This document shows, one piece after another, positions 19,182-27,367 of a stretch of DNA of 64,000 bases. Source of the DNA: Myxococcus stipitatus DSM 14675. GTDB taxonomy: Bacteria; Myxococcota; Myxococcia; Myxococcales; Myxococcaceae. The notes beneath the pieces were generated by a model. That model was not told the origin of the DNA. It ran no database searches and saw only the letters and a list, made by a program, of their open reading frames with translations. Location of the stretch: assembly GCF_000331735.1 (NCBI RefSeq), contig NC_020126.1, positions 9,613,501 to 9,677,500 of the forward strand, in the 5' to 3' direction. Both the position numbers and the translations under genes were made by a program. How positions within the stretch are numbered: the first letter of the stretch is position 1; the number at the start of each line of letters is the position of its first letter.

Positions 19182-19194
19182 ACCCGTGGGCTGC

Positions 19195-20967
19195 CTACTT
19201 CCTTGGCTTGGCTTTCTTGGCGGCGCTCTTCGACGGCACCGCCTTCTTCGCAGCGCCCTTCTTCGCCACTGCCTGCTTCGCGACGGGCGTCTTCTTGGCG
19301 CCCGCCTTCACCGTGGGCTGCTGCGCGGGAGCCTTCTTCGCGGCCTTCGCCGATGCCTTCGTGGCGACCTTCGCAGGGGCCTTCTTCGCCGATGCCTTCG
19401 TGGCAACCTGCGCAGGGGCCTTCTTCGCCGCAGCCTTCGTGGCGGTCCCCTTCTTCGCGGGGGCCCTCGCGGGAGCCGGCTTCTTGGCTGCGGCCTTCGA
19501 CTTGAGCGCCTTCGCAGGCACGGCCTTCACGCCCGTGGACTTCTTCTCCCCGGCCTTCGCGGGCGAAGCGTTCTTGCCGGTGGGCTTCGACGCCACAGGC
19601 TTCACGGGCGCAGACTTCTTGCCCGTGGGCTTTTGCTCCGCAGCCTTCGCAGGGGCCGCGACCTTGCCCGTGGACTTCGTCTCCACAGCCATCACGAGCG
19701 CGACCCTCTTGCCCGCGGGCTTCGCGGGGGCAGCGTTCGTGGCTGCGGCCTTCTTGCTCACGGGCGTCGCCGGGGCAACGTTCGTGACCACGTCCTTCTT
19801 GCTCGCGGGCTTCGCCGGAGCAGCGTTCGTGACCTCGGCCTTTTTGCTCACGGGCTTCGCGGCGGCAGCGTTCGTGGCCTCGGCCTTCTTGCTCGCGGGC
19901 TTCGCCTCCGCGACCTTCGCGGGGGCCGAAGGCTTCTTCGCCTTCGTGGACGCGGAAGCCTTCTCCGTGGCCTCGGCGGAGGCCGCCGTCACCACGGTCG
20001 GCTCGACCTCCTTCATCGCAGCCACCTCCGCGACCGTCACCGCCCCGGTCTTCGCCTTGTGGGCCTTGCTCGCCTTGGGCTCAGAGACCTGACCCGTGGG
20101 GGCCTTCTTCGGGGTCTTCTCGCTCCCGAGCTCCTTGCTCAGGGCCTCCTGCATCGTCGGCCTCACGAAGAGCTCGGTCTGCTTGACCTTCGACTCCACG
20201 CGAACGACGGGCTTCTTCCCATTGCCCGCCTTGGCCCCCGTACGTCCGCCCCCAGCGGCCTCGTCCCCGACGTAGCGGTCCCCGCCCGTGCCCTTCCGGC
20301 CGCGAGACACATCCTCGTCGTACTCATAGGCAAGCTCGCGCTGGGCCTCCTCCTCTTCGACCTCTTCCTCGGCCTCGTCGACGTCGTCTTCCTCGTCGTC
20401 GGCCTGCTCCTCGTCCTCCCCCGCCACGCCGGAGAGGGCCTCCTGGAGCACCGCGTTCATCGCCCGAGCGAAGGTGCGCTCTCCGAAGCTCTCGACCTCC
20501 GCCGGCGGGACGAGCACGTCGAGCATGTCCCGCAGCGAGCGGTACAGCCGCATCTCACGCTTCTCGCCATCCCAGGTGCCGTAGACCCACTCGTCGTCAC
20601 CCAGCGCCTCGACCCAGCCCGGCAGCGGTCCACCGCCGTCGCCCTGCTCCACCATGGCCGACTTGCGCGCGGAGAACAGGTGCCGATGAGGCCCCTTCAC
20701 TCCCACGCGCCATACCCCCGCCGCGGGGAGGCCCTCCAGCTTCAGCCGCGTCTTCTCCAGGACACTCGCGGCACCCTCGGGGCCATGCAGCGGAAAGAGC
20801 GTCACCTCTCCCAGGAACTCGCCGCCGTTGAATGCCAGGTACAAGTGGCCGAGGTCCTCGGGGAACGGGACGCCGCACTCGGTCTCCGCCCACCGGACCT
20901 CATCCGCGGACACACCCGTTGCCGCTGCTTTCGCCGACTTCCGCAGTGCCTCCAACCACTCGTGCAT
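19195..20967 (-). CDS. SUKH (SMI1/KNR4) domain protein with histone-H1-like tail
   Basis: 590 residues, starting MHEWLEALRKSAK at ATG 20967 after a GGAGGGG ribosome site. Residues 1-150 match SUKH folds (GVSADEVRWAETECGVPFPEDLGHLYLAFNGGEF). A dense acidic stretch follows at about 180-210 (DEEQADDEEDDVDEAEEE). Residues of about 290-590 are Lys/Ala/Pro-rich like histone H1, with a 15-residue repeat built on APAKPxSKK and an ending of AAKKAKPRK. SUKH proteins usually act as immunity or protein-recognition modules; the tail suggests nucleic-acid binding. The fusion is unusual and its function is unknown. Divergent from the thioredoxin-like gene. Confidence 0.85.
   Translation of the reverse strand: MHEWLEALRKSAKAAATGVSADEVRWAETECGVPFPEDLGHLYLAFNGGEFLGEVTLFPLHGPEGAASVLEKTRLKLEGLPAAGVWRVGVKGPHRHLFSARKSAMVEQGDGGGPLPGWVEALGDDEWVYGTWDGEKREMRLYRSLRDMLDVLVPPAEVESFGERTFARAMNAVLQEALSGVAGEDEEQADDEEDDVDEAEEEVEEEEAQRELAYEYDEDVSRGRKGTGGDRYVGDEAAGGGRTGAKAGNGKKPVVRVESKVKQTELFVRPTMQEALSKELGSEKTPKKAPTGQVSEPKASKAHKAKTGAVTVAEVAAMKEVEPTVVTAASAEATEKASASTKAKKPSAPAKVAEAKPASKKAEATNAAAAKPVSKKAEVTNAAPAKPASKKDVVTNVAPATPVSKKAAATNAAPAKPAGKRVALVMAVETKSTGKVAAPAKAAEQKPTGKKSAPVKPVASKPTGKNASPAKAGEKKSTGVKAVPAKALKSKAAAKKPAPARAPAKKGTATKAAAKKAPAQVATKASAKKAPAKVATKASAKAAKKAPAQQPTVKAGAKKTPVAKQAVAKKGAAKKAVPSKSAAKKAKPRK
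19340..19440 (-). repeat. 39-bp imperfect tandem repeat in the Lys/Ala-rich tail
   Basis: The word GATGCCTTCGTGGC recurs at about 19352 and 19391, encoding two copies of a KVATKASAKKAPA-type unit. It is part of the coding tail of the SUKH protein. Confidence 0.6.
19696..19915 (-). repeat. 45-bp coding tandem repeat (15-residue units)
   Basis: The phase marker GTTCGT recurs at 19735, 19780, 19825 and 19870, exactly 45 bp apart. It encodes units of the form TN-x-APA-x-P-x-SKK-x3, about five copies with divergence. The region encodes the basic tail of the SUKH protein and is prone to copy-number change. Confidence 0.75.
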
Positions 20968-21270
20968 GACCCCTCCACGACACATCCACTGCACATCCAC
21001 TGCGACAACCTTACGGCGGACGAGCCCTGTCGCGCAGTGTCCGTTTGGGACTTTTCACCCGACCTACCACGACCACCCCAGCTCAGGCGCCTGGCTCCCA
21101 CTCCCTCGGGAGGAAGAACGTCGGCCAACCTGGGGGGCCTCACCCTGGGCTCCCGCCCCACCACGCCGGGGGACCCGCATCCCCGAGCTTCGCCTCGAAA
21201 GGCGAGACATCGGAGGCCAGGCCTCCGAGCCGGCCTTGAAGCCAGGGGGACGGACCGTTAGGCAAGGGCC
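20968..21270. other. 303-bp divergent intergenic region
   Basis: It holds the promoters of the SUKH/histone-like gene (leftwards) and the thioredoxin-like gene (rightwards). The right half contains two adjacent stem-loops, listed separately. No further gene was seen. Confidence 0.5.
21190..21227 (+). other. Tandem stem-loops in the leader of the thioredoxin-like gene
   Basis: TCGCCT-CGAA-AGGCGA (21190-21205) and CGGAGGC-CAG-GCCTCCG (21211-21227) are perfect short hairpins separated by 5 bases, 44 bp before the start codon. They could be a structured leader or a terminator-like element. No T-tract follows. Confidence 0.4.
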
Positions 21271-21630
21271 ATGGCGCATCCAGTCAGCTATGAGGGAACC
21301 CCAGAGAACTTCGACCAGCTCGTCCTGGAGCCCCAGGGCGAACTGGTGGTCGTGGACTTCTGGGGCGACGGCTGCCCGAACTGCGAGGTCTACGCGGCGG
21401 CCGAACCCATGCTCCTCTCGGAACTGGATGGCGCCCCCATGCGGGTGGTCAAGGTGAACGCCTACCAGCACGAGTCACTGGCTCACCGCTTCGGCCTCTA
21501 CGGCATCCCCACGTTCCTGCTGTTCCGCGACGGGAAGCTCCTGGGGAAGATGAGCCAGTACTACGGGAAGGAATACTTCCTCGGCGTCATCCGCGAGCAC
21601 CTGCCGACCCCACCCGGAAGCCCGGCGTAG
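21271..21630 (+). CDS. Thioredoxin-family protein (CPNC)
   Basis: 119 residues. The fold core is ELVVVDFWGDGCPNCEVYA, with a CPNC active site in place of the usual CGPC. It is followed by VVKVNAYQHESLAHRFGLYGIPTFLLFRDGK, which contains the cis-Pro that defines thioredoxins. There is no signal peptide, so it should be a cytoplasmic thiol-disulfide oxidoreductase or trapping protein. It stands alone between two intergenic hairpins. Confidence 0.9.
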   Translation: MAHPVSYEGTPENFDQLVLEPQGELVVVDFWGDGCPNCEVYAAAEPMLLSELDGAPMRVVKVNAYQHESLAHRFGLYGIPTFLLFRDGKLLGKMSQYYGKEYFLGVIREHLPTPPGSPA

Positions 21631-21671
21631 GCCAAGCCCCCCCATATCGCCCCGAAGTACGAGCCTCGGTA

Positions 21672-21695
21672 AGAAACGGCACGTCATCCGTTTCT
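21672..21695 (+). terminator. Stem-loop after the thioredoxin-like gene
   Basis: AGAAACGG-8 bases-CCGTTTCT forms an 8-bp perfect stem about 40 bp past the thioredoxin-like stop. The downstream arm ends in TTTCT. It is a likely terminator, though it could instead be an operator for the next gene. Confidence 0.5.
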
Positions 21696-21763
21696 CCTCC
21701 GTCTGGAAGTCACCGCGTGGGTCTGCCCAGACGCGCTGAAGCCCACGCAGAGGGGGGAGATAC

Positions 21764-22027
21764 ATGAAGAAGATGCTCTTCACGCTGCTCGTCGGACTTT
21801 GCCTGGGCGCCAGTGCGCCCGTCCCCGCCGAGTCTGGCGACGAGGCCCAGGGCGAAGTGACGGCGGAGACAGCCGTGAACCTGGTGCCCTGCTGCTACGA
21901 CTGTGGCGGCAACTACGTTGCCTGCCTCGAGCGATGCGACGAGCCCGGGGCTCCCCGGGGTTGTCAGGACACCTGCCTCGCCCGATTCAAGATCTGCAAC
22001 CGCGCCTGCAGCTACAACAACTGCTGA
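21764..22027 (+). CDS. Small secreted cysteine-rich protein
   Basis: 87 residues, preceded by a GAGGGGGGA ribosome site. The signal peptide MKKMLFTLLVGLCLGASA is followed by a mature part of about 65 residues with ten cysteines (CCYDCGG, ACLERCDEPG, GCQDTC, KICNRAC), ending in Cys. Paired cysteines suggest a disulfide-knotted secreted peptide. No family was recognised. Its 3' end overlaps the convergent membrane-protein gene by 16 bp. Confidence 0.75.
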   Translation: MKKMLFTLLVGLCLGASAPVPAESGDEAQGEVTAETAVNLVPCCYDCGGNYVACLERCDEPGAPRGCQDTCLARFKICNRACSYNNC

Positions 22028-22446
22028 TCCTGCGGCGGGGGCTGAACGAGCACTTGGGGGTATCGGATGGGTCCATTGAGGGTCATGAACCGATACCACC
22101 CCAGGATGGCGAACCCGATGGCCCCGCCTCCCCAATACACAGCCAGCGAGGCGCTTTCGTTGATGACAGCGAAGACGCCGCCCAGCAGGACGGCGAGGAG
22201 TGCGGTCACGCTGGAGAAGATGACCAGCACACGGCCTCCGGGACCGGCTCGGGTCAACAGCGCGAAAGCCAGGGTGAGACACGTCAACCCTCCCAGGATG
22301 ACGAACTCAGCAGCCCCCGAGAGCGATCTCCCACCCCAGCCACAGCCGGCGTACGCCGGCAGGGCCGACAGCAGGGCCGTGAGCACAGCCACGCGGGATG
22401 CCGCCCGAAGCTTCAGTTGAGGTCCATCAACAGGACGGGAGAACAT
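22012..22446 (-). CDS. Hypothetical membrane protein
   Basis: 144 residues from ATG 22446, which has an ideal AGGAGG six bases upstream. It has a first hydrophobic segment (VAVLTALLSALPAYAGC) and then three more (AAEFVILGGLTCLTLAFALLT, VLVIFSSVTALLAVLLGGVFAVI, SLAVYWGGGAIGFAILGWY), giving four membrane passes. The tail is Pro/Gln-rich. No family was recognised. It converges with the Cys-rich gene. Confidence 0.7.
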   Translation of the reverse strand: MFSRPVDGPQLKLRAASRVAVLTALLSALPAYAGCGWGGRSLSGAAEFVILGGLTCLTLAFALLTRAGPGGRVLVIFSSVTALLAVLLGGVFAVINESASLAVYWGGGAIGFAILGWYRFMTLNGPIRYPQVLVQPPPQDQQLL

Positions 22447-22519
22447 GGCTCCTCCTCGGAGGTCGAGGCGCCTACGCAAGAGCAAACGCCTTGCCATCTC
22501 TCCTGTCCCTCGGGGCCGC

Positions 22520-22534
22520 CCCTCTTGAAGAGGG
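22520..22534 (-). terminator. Small stem-loop after the repeat lipoprotein
   Basis: CCCTCT-TGA-AGAGGG lies about 60 bp past the stop of the minus-strand lipoprotein. GC-rich flanks extend the pairing. It is a candidate terminator without a T-tract. Confidence 0.35.
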
Positions 22535-22592
22535 CCCGGAGCGCAGCGCGCGGCACAGTCGTGCAGGGCGCTGCACACGTCCTTGATTCACG

Positions 22593-23036
22593 CTAGCGCG
22601 AGGTCCCCTGACACCAGCCGCTCGAGCTGCACGTCCGGCGGCCATCACACTGGCAGGAGTTCGCACAGCGATTCGAGCCCGCCGGATTCCAGGCCTCGTT
22701 CCAGTAGTAGCGAGGGCTGTCGCAGCCCACCGCCGGACGCGCAACTCCCTGGCACCAGCCACTCGAGCTACAGGTCCGCATACCGTCACAATCACAGCTG
22801 CTGGAGCAACGATTGGGTCCGCGAGGGTTCCGAGCTTCGTCCCGGTAGTAATTGTAGTACTTGCACGCGGCCAGGTCCTGCTCCGCGCTCTCGAGCGACT
22901 CTTCCTCCACCAGTGCAGGCTCCACCTCTTCAGGGCTCGAGGACGAAGCATCCGCTCCACACCCGGACACCAGCACCAGGAACATCACCGACAAAGACAA
23001 CACAACACCATTCACGACGCGCGCAAGGAACATCAC
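22593..23036 (-). CDS. Lipoprotein with two cysteine-rich repeats
   Basis: 147 residues. The signal ends in the lipobox VLVSGC near residue 26. After an acidic spacer (SSSPEEVEPALVEEESLE), two near-identical modules follow, each with Y-rich start, N-P-x-G-x-NRC, C-x-CDG-x-RTC and SSSGWCQG. Each module has five or six Cys, so each is likely a small disulfide domain displayed on the cell surface. No family was recognised. It is monocistronic. Confidence 0.78.
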   Translation of the reverse strand: MMFLARVVNGVVLSLSVMFLVLVSGCGADASSSSPEEVEPALVEEESLESAEQDLAACKYYNYYRDEARNPRGPNRCSSSCDCDGMRTCSSSGWCQGVARPAVGCDSPRYYWNEAWNPAGSNRCANSCQCDGRRTCSSSGWCQGTSR

Positions 23037-23228
23037 AGCCCCCCTCGGGACAGCCAGATGAAGCGCCGTCCTCTTACGTCCTCGCGCAAAACCAAGGCAA
23101 TCCCACTCAACCCAACGACCAGTCGTCGATATTCCTCACGTTGACTGCGCCGCACTCCCATGTCCCGCGCCATCCCCATGGATGGGCATCACTGCTGCTC
23201 GGGCAACAGCACACGGGACGTCCGTGCA

Positions 23229-24500
23229 TCACCGACGCAAGTGCTTCCGCCACTCAGCAAGCCCCTGCTTCTGTCCCAGCACCGGACCCTCCACGTCCAT
23301 CCCCACGTGATGCCGAGAACGAATGGCGAGCTCCGCCCACGCCCTCTTCCGAGTCTCTCGTGAGCTCTCGGGGGAGGCCAGCTCCTCCAAGCTGCTCTCC
23401 ACGGCATAGGGCTTTCCCAGCCGCGCCCGCTTGATGCCTTGGAAGCGGGAACGATGCTCCTTCCACCACTGCTCCCAGACCGCCCGGTCCGTGCTCGGGA
23501 GACGCAGCTCCCGCGGAGGGTCATCCTCATCCTCCGTCGGGACCTGCACGACCTGCTGAAGCCCCGCCCCCGTCATGAGGTTCAGCGCACCGGCCGCGAC
23601 CAGCCGATGCTCGCGGGCATCGCCCGCAAGCTCATCCATCAGACAAGGAATGGCCTCGACGGCCCCCAGGATGCCCATGGCCTCCAGCGCGGCCAGCGCC
23701 GTGTCAGGGCGGGCCTTCAACTGCTGAAGCATGGGCCAGTCCCGCTCATCCCCGGCCAGCGCCAGGAGCCGAGGCAAGTCCCTCGAGTTCGCGCCTCCCG
23801 CACGGCCCATCGTCCGGCAGAGCGGAAGCACGCGAGAAGACCCCAGACACAGCGCCGCCAGCGCCAGCTCCGCCCACTCGCTCCCAGATGGAGCGTGCAG
23901 CAGATTCTCCAGCACGGCGCTCGCGGGCGCATGGCCAAGCTGCGCGAGCGACCAGGCCGCTGCCCCGCGCACCTCGGCTGAAGGTGAATCCAACAACGGC
24001 ACGAGCAGCTCCGCCCCGCCCTCCAGCCGACGCCCGATGATGCGAACCGCCGCGACGCGAACCTCGTCGCGAGACGAGCGCAGCAGCGGCCCCAGCCACT
24101 TCAGCAACCCAGGACGCTCGGCCAAGGCCAGTGCCTGCGTCCAGACAGGCACCAGGTCCTCCGCGGTGTCCTCCATCTCCTGGAAGAGTCCCTCCAGCTC
24201 CCCCTCCTCCACGACCGACGCCAGGACGTACACCGCGGCCATCAGCCGCGGCTCATCCCCATCCGCGAGGCCCTCCTGGGCCAGGGGCACGGACATGTCC
24301 GGTTGGATGCGCATGGCGTCGACATGCGCGGCCAGACGCTCCTCCAGGTCCGCGAGGTCCTCCCACTGAGAAGTCTCATCCAGCAGGCGCGTCTGGCGCT
24401 GCTCGAGCAGGAACTCGATTTCCGAGAAGTGCTCTTCCTGCATCTCACGAATGAACGCGGCTTCGGCGGGATTCCGCGCGGGCAGCGGGAGCACAGCCAT
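23229..24500 (-). CDS. HEAT-repeat protein of the TIGR02270 type (T6SS-associated)
   Basis: 423 residues. The N-terminal part is helical (AAFIREMQEEHFSEIEFLLEQRQTRLLD). The middle has HEAT repeats (LLRSSRDEVRVAAVRIIGRRLEGG, LLDSPSAEVRGAAAWSLAQLGHA). This is the layout of the TIGR02270 family, which is often encoded beside VgrG genes. The frame ends with a Trp-rich segment (AVWEQWWKEHRSRF). It lies 53 bp after the DUF6484-like gene and is the last gene of the spike cassette. It probably acts as a cytoplasmic adaptor or chaperone; the exact partner is unknown. Confidence 0.8.
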   Translation of the reverse strand: MAVLPLPARNPAEAAFIREMQEEHFSEIEFLLEQRQTRLLDETSQWEDLADLEERLAAHVDAMRIQPDMSVPLAQEGLADGDEPRLMAAVYVLASVVEEGELEGLFQEMEDTAEDLVPVWTQALALAERPGLLKWLGPLLRSSRDEVRVAAVRIIGRRLEGGAELLVPLLDSPSAEVRGAAAWSLAQLGHAPASAVLENLLHAPSGSEWAELALAALCLGSSRVLPLCRTMGRAGGANSRDLPRLLALAGDERDWPMLQQLKARPDTALAALEAMGILGAVEAIPCLMDELAGDAREHRLVAAGALNLMTGAGLQQVVQVPTEDEDDPPRELRLPSTDRAVWEQWWKEHRSRFQGIKRARLGKPYAVESSLEELASPESSRETRKRAWAELAIRSRHHVGMDVEGPVLGQKQGLAEWRKHLRR

Positions 24501-24553
24501 GTCCGAGCCTCCTGCGGCCTCACGAGCCCTGTCGGGCGGAGACCTGTTCCCAC

Positions 24554-25087
24554 CTAGTTGATCTGCACCGAGCCGCCCTTGATGCGGTTCACGCCCGACG
24601 CACGGGTCTCCACCTGGGTGCCTCGAATGACAATCTTCCCGTCGCTCCGCAGCGTGACGGAGCTCTTCCCGCAGCGCAGCACCAGCTCATCCTGCGCCTC
24701 CAGCTTCACCGTGCGCGGCTGCCCATCCACGCGAAGCTCCACCGGCCCGCCCTTCGCGCGCTCCTCCAACATCACATCCAGCAGCGGCGTCTCGCTGGCG
24801 GCCTGCACCACCCCCATGACGAGGGGAAGCGCGGGGTCTCCCTTCTCGAAGAGCAGCACCACGGACTGCTGGGCATTCACCGCCCGCTCCCACTCCTCCG
24901 GAGTCAACGACACGGCGACGCGCGCCGGCACGGGCCCCTGGGAGTTGCCCTCGAAGTCCACCTGCAGCACGCCGTGGGCCCCTCGCGAGACCAGTCGCCC
25001 CACGCGGCTCCCCAGGATGGGCTCCTGGGATGAAACCTCCAGCGAGCCCACCCGCTCGGCTCCCGCCTTCTCGTCGTTCGCGGCCAT
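24554..25087 (-). CDS. DUF6484-type T6SS-associated protein
   Basis: 177 residues. It has a beta-rich N-terminus (LGSRVGRLVSRGAHGVLQVDF), the phrase VVLLFEKGDPALPLVMGVV that recalls the VgrG/gp5 OB-fold, and a C-terminal set of short beta repeats (LKLEAQDELVLRCG-like, VTLRSDGKIVIRGTQVETRA). The ending resembles a short VgrG needle. Such genes accompany vgrG in spike clusters. It starts 6 bp after the vgrG stop. It may form part of the spike or an adaptor, which is an inference. Confidence 0.75.
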   Translation of the reverse strand: MAANDEKAGAERVGSLEVSSQEPILGSRVGRLVSRGAHGVLQVDFEGNSQGPVPARVAVSLTPEEWERAVNAQQSVVLLFEKGDPALPLVMGVVQAASETPLLDVMLEERAKGGPVELRVDGQPRTVKLEAQDELVLRCGKSSVTLRSDGKIVIRGTQVETRASGVNRIKGGSVQIN

Positions 25088-25093
25088 GGCGCG

Positions 25094-27367
25094 TCAGTTC
25101 TCCCCAATCTTCGAGGCCTTCATGATGATGTCGCCGCTCGCCGTCATCTCCAGCTTCGCGCCCTTGATGACCACGTCTCCATTCTTCTTCACCTGGATGG
25201 TGGCGCTGCCGACCTTGAGCGTGAACTGCTCCTCGGCCGACAGGACGATCTCCTTCGCACCGAGCGCATAGGTGTCCTTGGCCTTCACCGTCATCGCCGC
25301 ATTCACGTTGACGAGGAAGTCCTTGCTCACCTTGAGGTTGCGCTTCTTCCCCACCGTCTCGCTCAGGTCTCCGCCGACCTTCAGCGTCCGGCTGCCCTTC
25401 ACCAGCTCACTCTTCTTCGCCCCCACCATCTCCACCTTCGCCCCCCCCACCTGCTCCGACTTGAGCCCGACCACAATCTCATTCATGGCCGCACCCACGT
25501 TGATGGCGTAACCCCCGCCGACGTTGAGCGCCTTGCCCAGCCCCACGTTCTCCGTGGACGCGAGCATCACCGTCGTCGACTGGGTCCCTCCCACGCTGAT
25601 GGACTGCGACCCCGTGACGGCCTCCGTGTGGTTGCCTCCCACCGTCGTCGACCGGTCCTTCGTCACGTCCAGCGTCTGGTTGCCACCCACCACGCTGGAG
25701 TCGTCCTTGCCCACCGAGAGCTTCTGGTTGCCCAGCACCTCGCGGCTCCGGTCCTTCTCCACGCGCAGCGTCTCGTTGCCCCCCACCTTCTGGGACTTGT
25801 CGTTCTCCACGACGATGTTGAAGTCCTTCTGCGCGTGGAAGAACACCTCCTCGCTGCCCGCGGCGTCCTCGAAGCGCAGCTCGTTGAACCCGTCGCCTCC
25901 AGGACTCGAGCTCGAGCGCAGCGTGCTCTTCGTCTTCTCGTCCGGCAGCGACAGCGGGGGAGGATTGTGTCCGTTGTAGACGCTGCCCGTCACCAGGGGG
26001 CGGTCAGGGTCCCCTTCCAGGAACTCCACCACCACCTCCTGGCCGATGCGAGGCAGGTACAGCGCGCCCCATCCAGGCCCCGCCCACGCCTGGCTCACGC
26101 GAATCCAGCACGAGCTCTTGTCGTCGCCCTTCCCCTCCCGGTCCCAGTGGAACTGGACCTTGATGCGCCCGTGCTCGTCCGTGTGGATCTCCTCTCCCGA
26201 GGGCCCCACCACCACCGCCGTCTGCGCGCCGCCGATGCGCGGGCGCTCCGTCCGGCGCTCCGGCCGGAAGGGCACGGAGGAGCGCTGGCACGTGAACTCA
26301 CTGCGATATCCAGACGGCCCATCGGCCCCTTGCGCCGAGCGCGCATCCACCAGCACCTCCGGCTGCCGGCCCTCGTGCGACACCGACAGGAGCAGGTACT
26401 CGCCATTGAGGTGGGGACGCGGATGCTCATCCAGCTCGAAGACATAGCCAGGCGTCAGCCTGCGGCTCGTGCTGGTCCCCGTGGCGGTCTCCGCGCGAGC
26501 CCGGAGCTCCTCCAGGCGAATCTTCGAGTAGCTCTTCCCTCCCCCCGTGTCCGAATAGCGCCCCGGATAGTCATACACCTCCAGGACCGCGTCCCCGTCG
26601 TCCGACTGAGCATCCGTGCTCAGGTCCACGGCGGGCGTCAGGAAGTTGTAGTCGCGCAGCATCACCGCCCCGGGCTGTATCTCCAATCGGGACGAGAACG
26701 TCTGCACCGAGTCCGCGGCCGCCACCATCCGGCCCTCCTCCCGGAAGACCAGCTTGGAGTCACCCACCAGCGGCTCGTGCGCGGACGGCTCGTCCGTGAG
26801 CACCAGCGTGTGGACACCCTGGCCGTGCTCGAAGAAGAAGACGATGCCTTCCTCCTCGAACAGGCGGAGCAGGAAGTCGAGGTTGGATTCGCGGTACTGC
26901 ACGCAGTACTCACGCTTGGAATAGCTCCCCGAGAGCGCCAGCCGGAACTCGACGTTGCCTTCCTTCAAGACCTTCTGGGCGATGTCCGGCACCGAGAGGT
27001 TCTGGAAGATGCGGCTGCGCTTCATGTACTTGAGCGTCCACAGCCGGGGCACCACGCGGGCGCGATGACGCTTGCGCTCGCCCGTGGCCCCCACGTCCCA
27101 GGTGCTCCAGTGCGCGATGATGCCGTGGAAGAACCGGGCGGACCCATCTCCCAGCTGGAAGGTGAGCAGCGCGGGCTCCCCCAGCAAGGACTGGGCGTCG
27201 ACGATGACGTCCGGCCCTGGCACCAGGTCCACCTCCACGGAGTAGAGCGCGTTGAGGGCCTCGGTCCCCTTGAACGAGAGGACCGCCAGCTCCCCGGCTC
27301 CATGGGGGCCCGCTTCGAAATCGAACTCCGACTGGCTCGCCGCCAAGGGCACGGTGGCAATCGTCAT
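25094..27367 (-). CDS. vgrG: VgrG spike protein, type VI secretion (no extension)
   Basis: 757 residues. The N-terminal gp27-like region includes RIFQNLSVPDIAQKVLKEGN and YCVQYRESNLDFLLRLFEEEGI. The gp5 OB region has VGPSGEEIHTDEHGRIKVQFHWDREG, and ends at LPRIGQEVVVEFLEGDPDRPLVTGSVYN. The long needle has V-x-GN-x-T-L repeats. It ends with short beta repeats (VVIKGAKLEMTASGDIIMKAS) and no toxin domain. It forms the trimeric tip of the T6SS tube. Its ATG overlaps the preceding gene (ATGA), so it is translated with the candidate immunity gene. Confidence 0.96.
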   Translation of the reverse strand: MTIATVPLAASQSEFDFEAGPHGAGELAVLSFKGTEALNALYSVEVDLVPGPDVIVDAQSLLGEPALLTFQLGDGSARFFHGIIAHWSTWDVGATGERKRHRARVVPRLWTLKYMKRSRIFQNLSVPDIAQKVLKEGNVEFRLALSGSYSKREYCVQYRESNLDFLLRLFEEEGIVFFFEHGQGVHTLVLTDEPSAHEPLVGDSKLVFREEGRMVAAADSVQTFSSRLEIQPGAVMLRDYNFLTPAVDLSTDAQSDDGDAVLEVYDYPGRYSDTGGGKSYSKIRLEELRARAETATGTSTSRRLTPGYVFELDEHPRPHLNGEYLLLSVSHEGRQPEVLVDARSAQGADGPSGYRSEFTCQRSSVPFRPERRTERPRIGGAQTAVVVGPSGEEIHTDEHGRIKVQFHWDREGKGDDKSSCWIRVSQAWAGPGWGALYLPRIGQEVVVEFLEGDPDRPLVTGSVYNGHNPPPLSLPDEKTKSTLRSSSSPGGDGFNELRFEDAAGSEEVFFHAQKDFNIVVENDKSQKVGGNETLRVEKDRSREVLGNQKLSVGKDDSSVVGGNQTLDVTKDRSTTVGGNHTEAVTGSQSISVGGTQSTTVMLASTENVGLGKALNVGGGYAINVGAAMNEIVVGLKSEQVGGAKVEMVGAKKSELVKGSRTLKVGGDLSETVGKKRNLKVSKDFLVNVNAAMTVKAKDTYALGAKEIVLSAEEQFTLKVGSATIQVKKNGDVVIKGAKLEMTASGDIIMKASKIGEN

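Noticed and set aside
19340..19915. Tandem repeats as a possible CRISPR array
   Set aside because: The 39- and 45-bp periods are multiples of three, lie within one open frame, and have no unique spacers.
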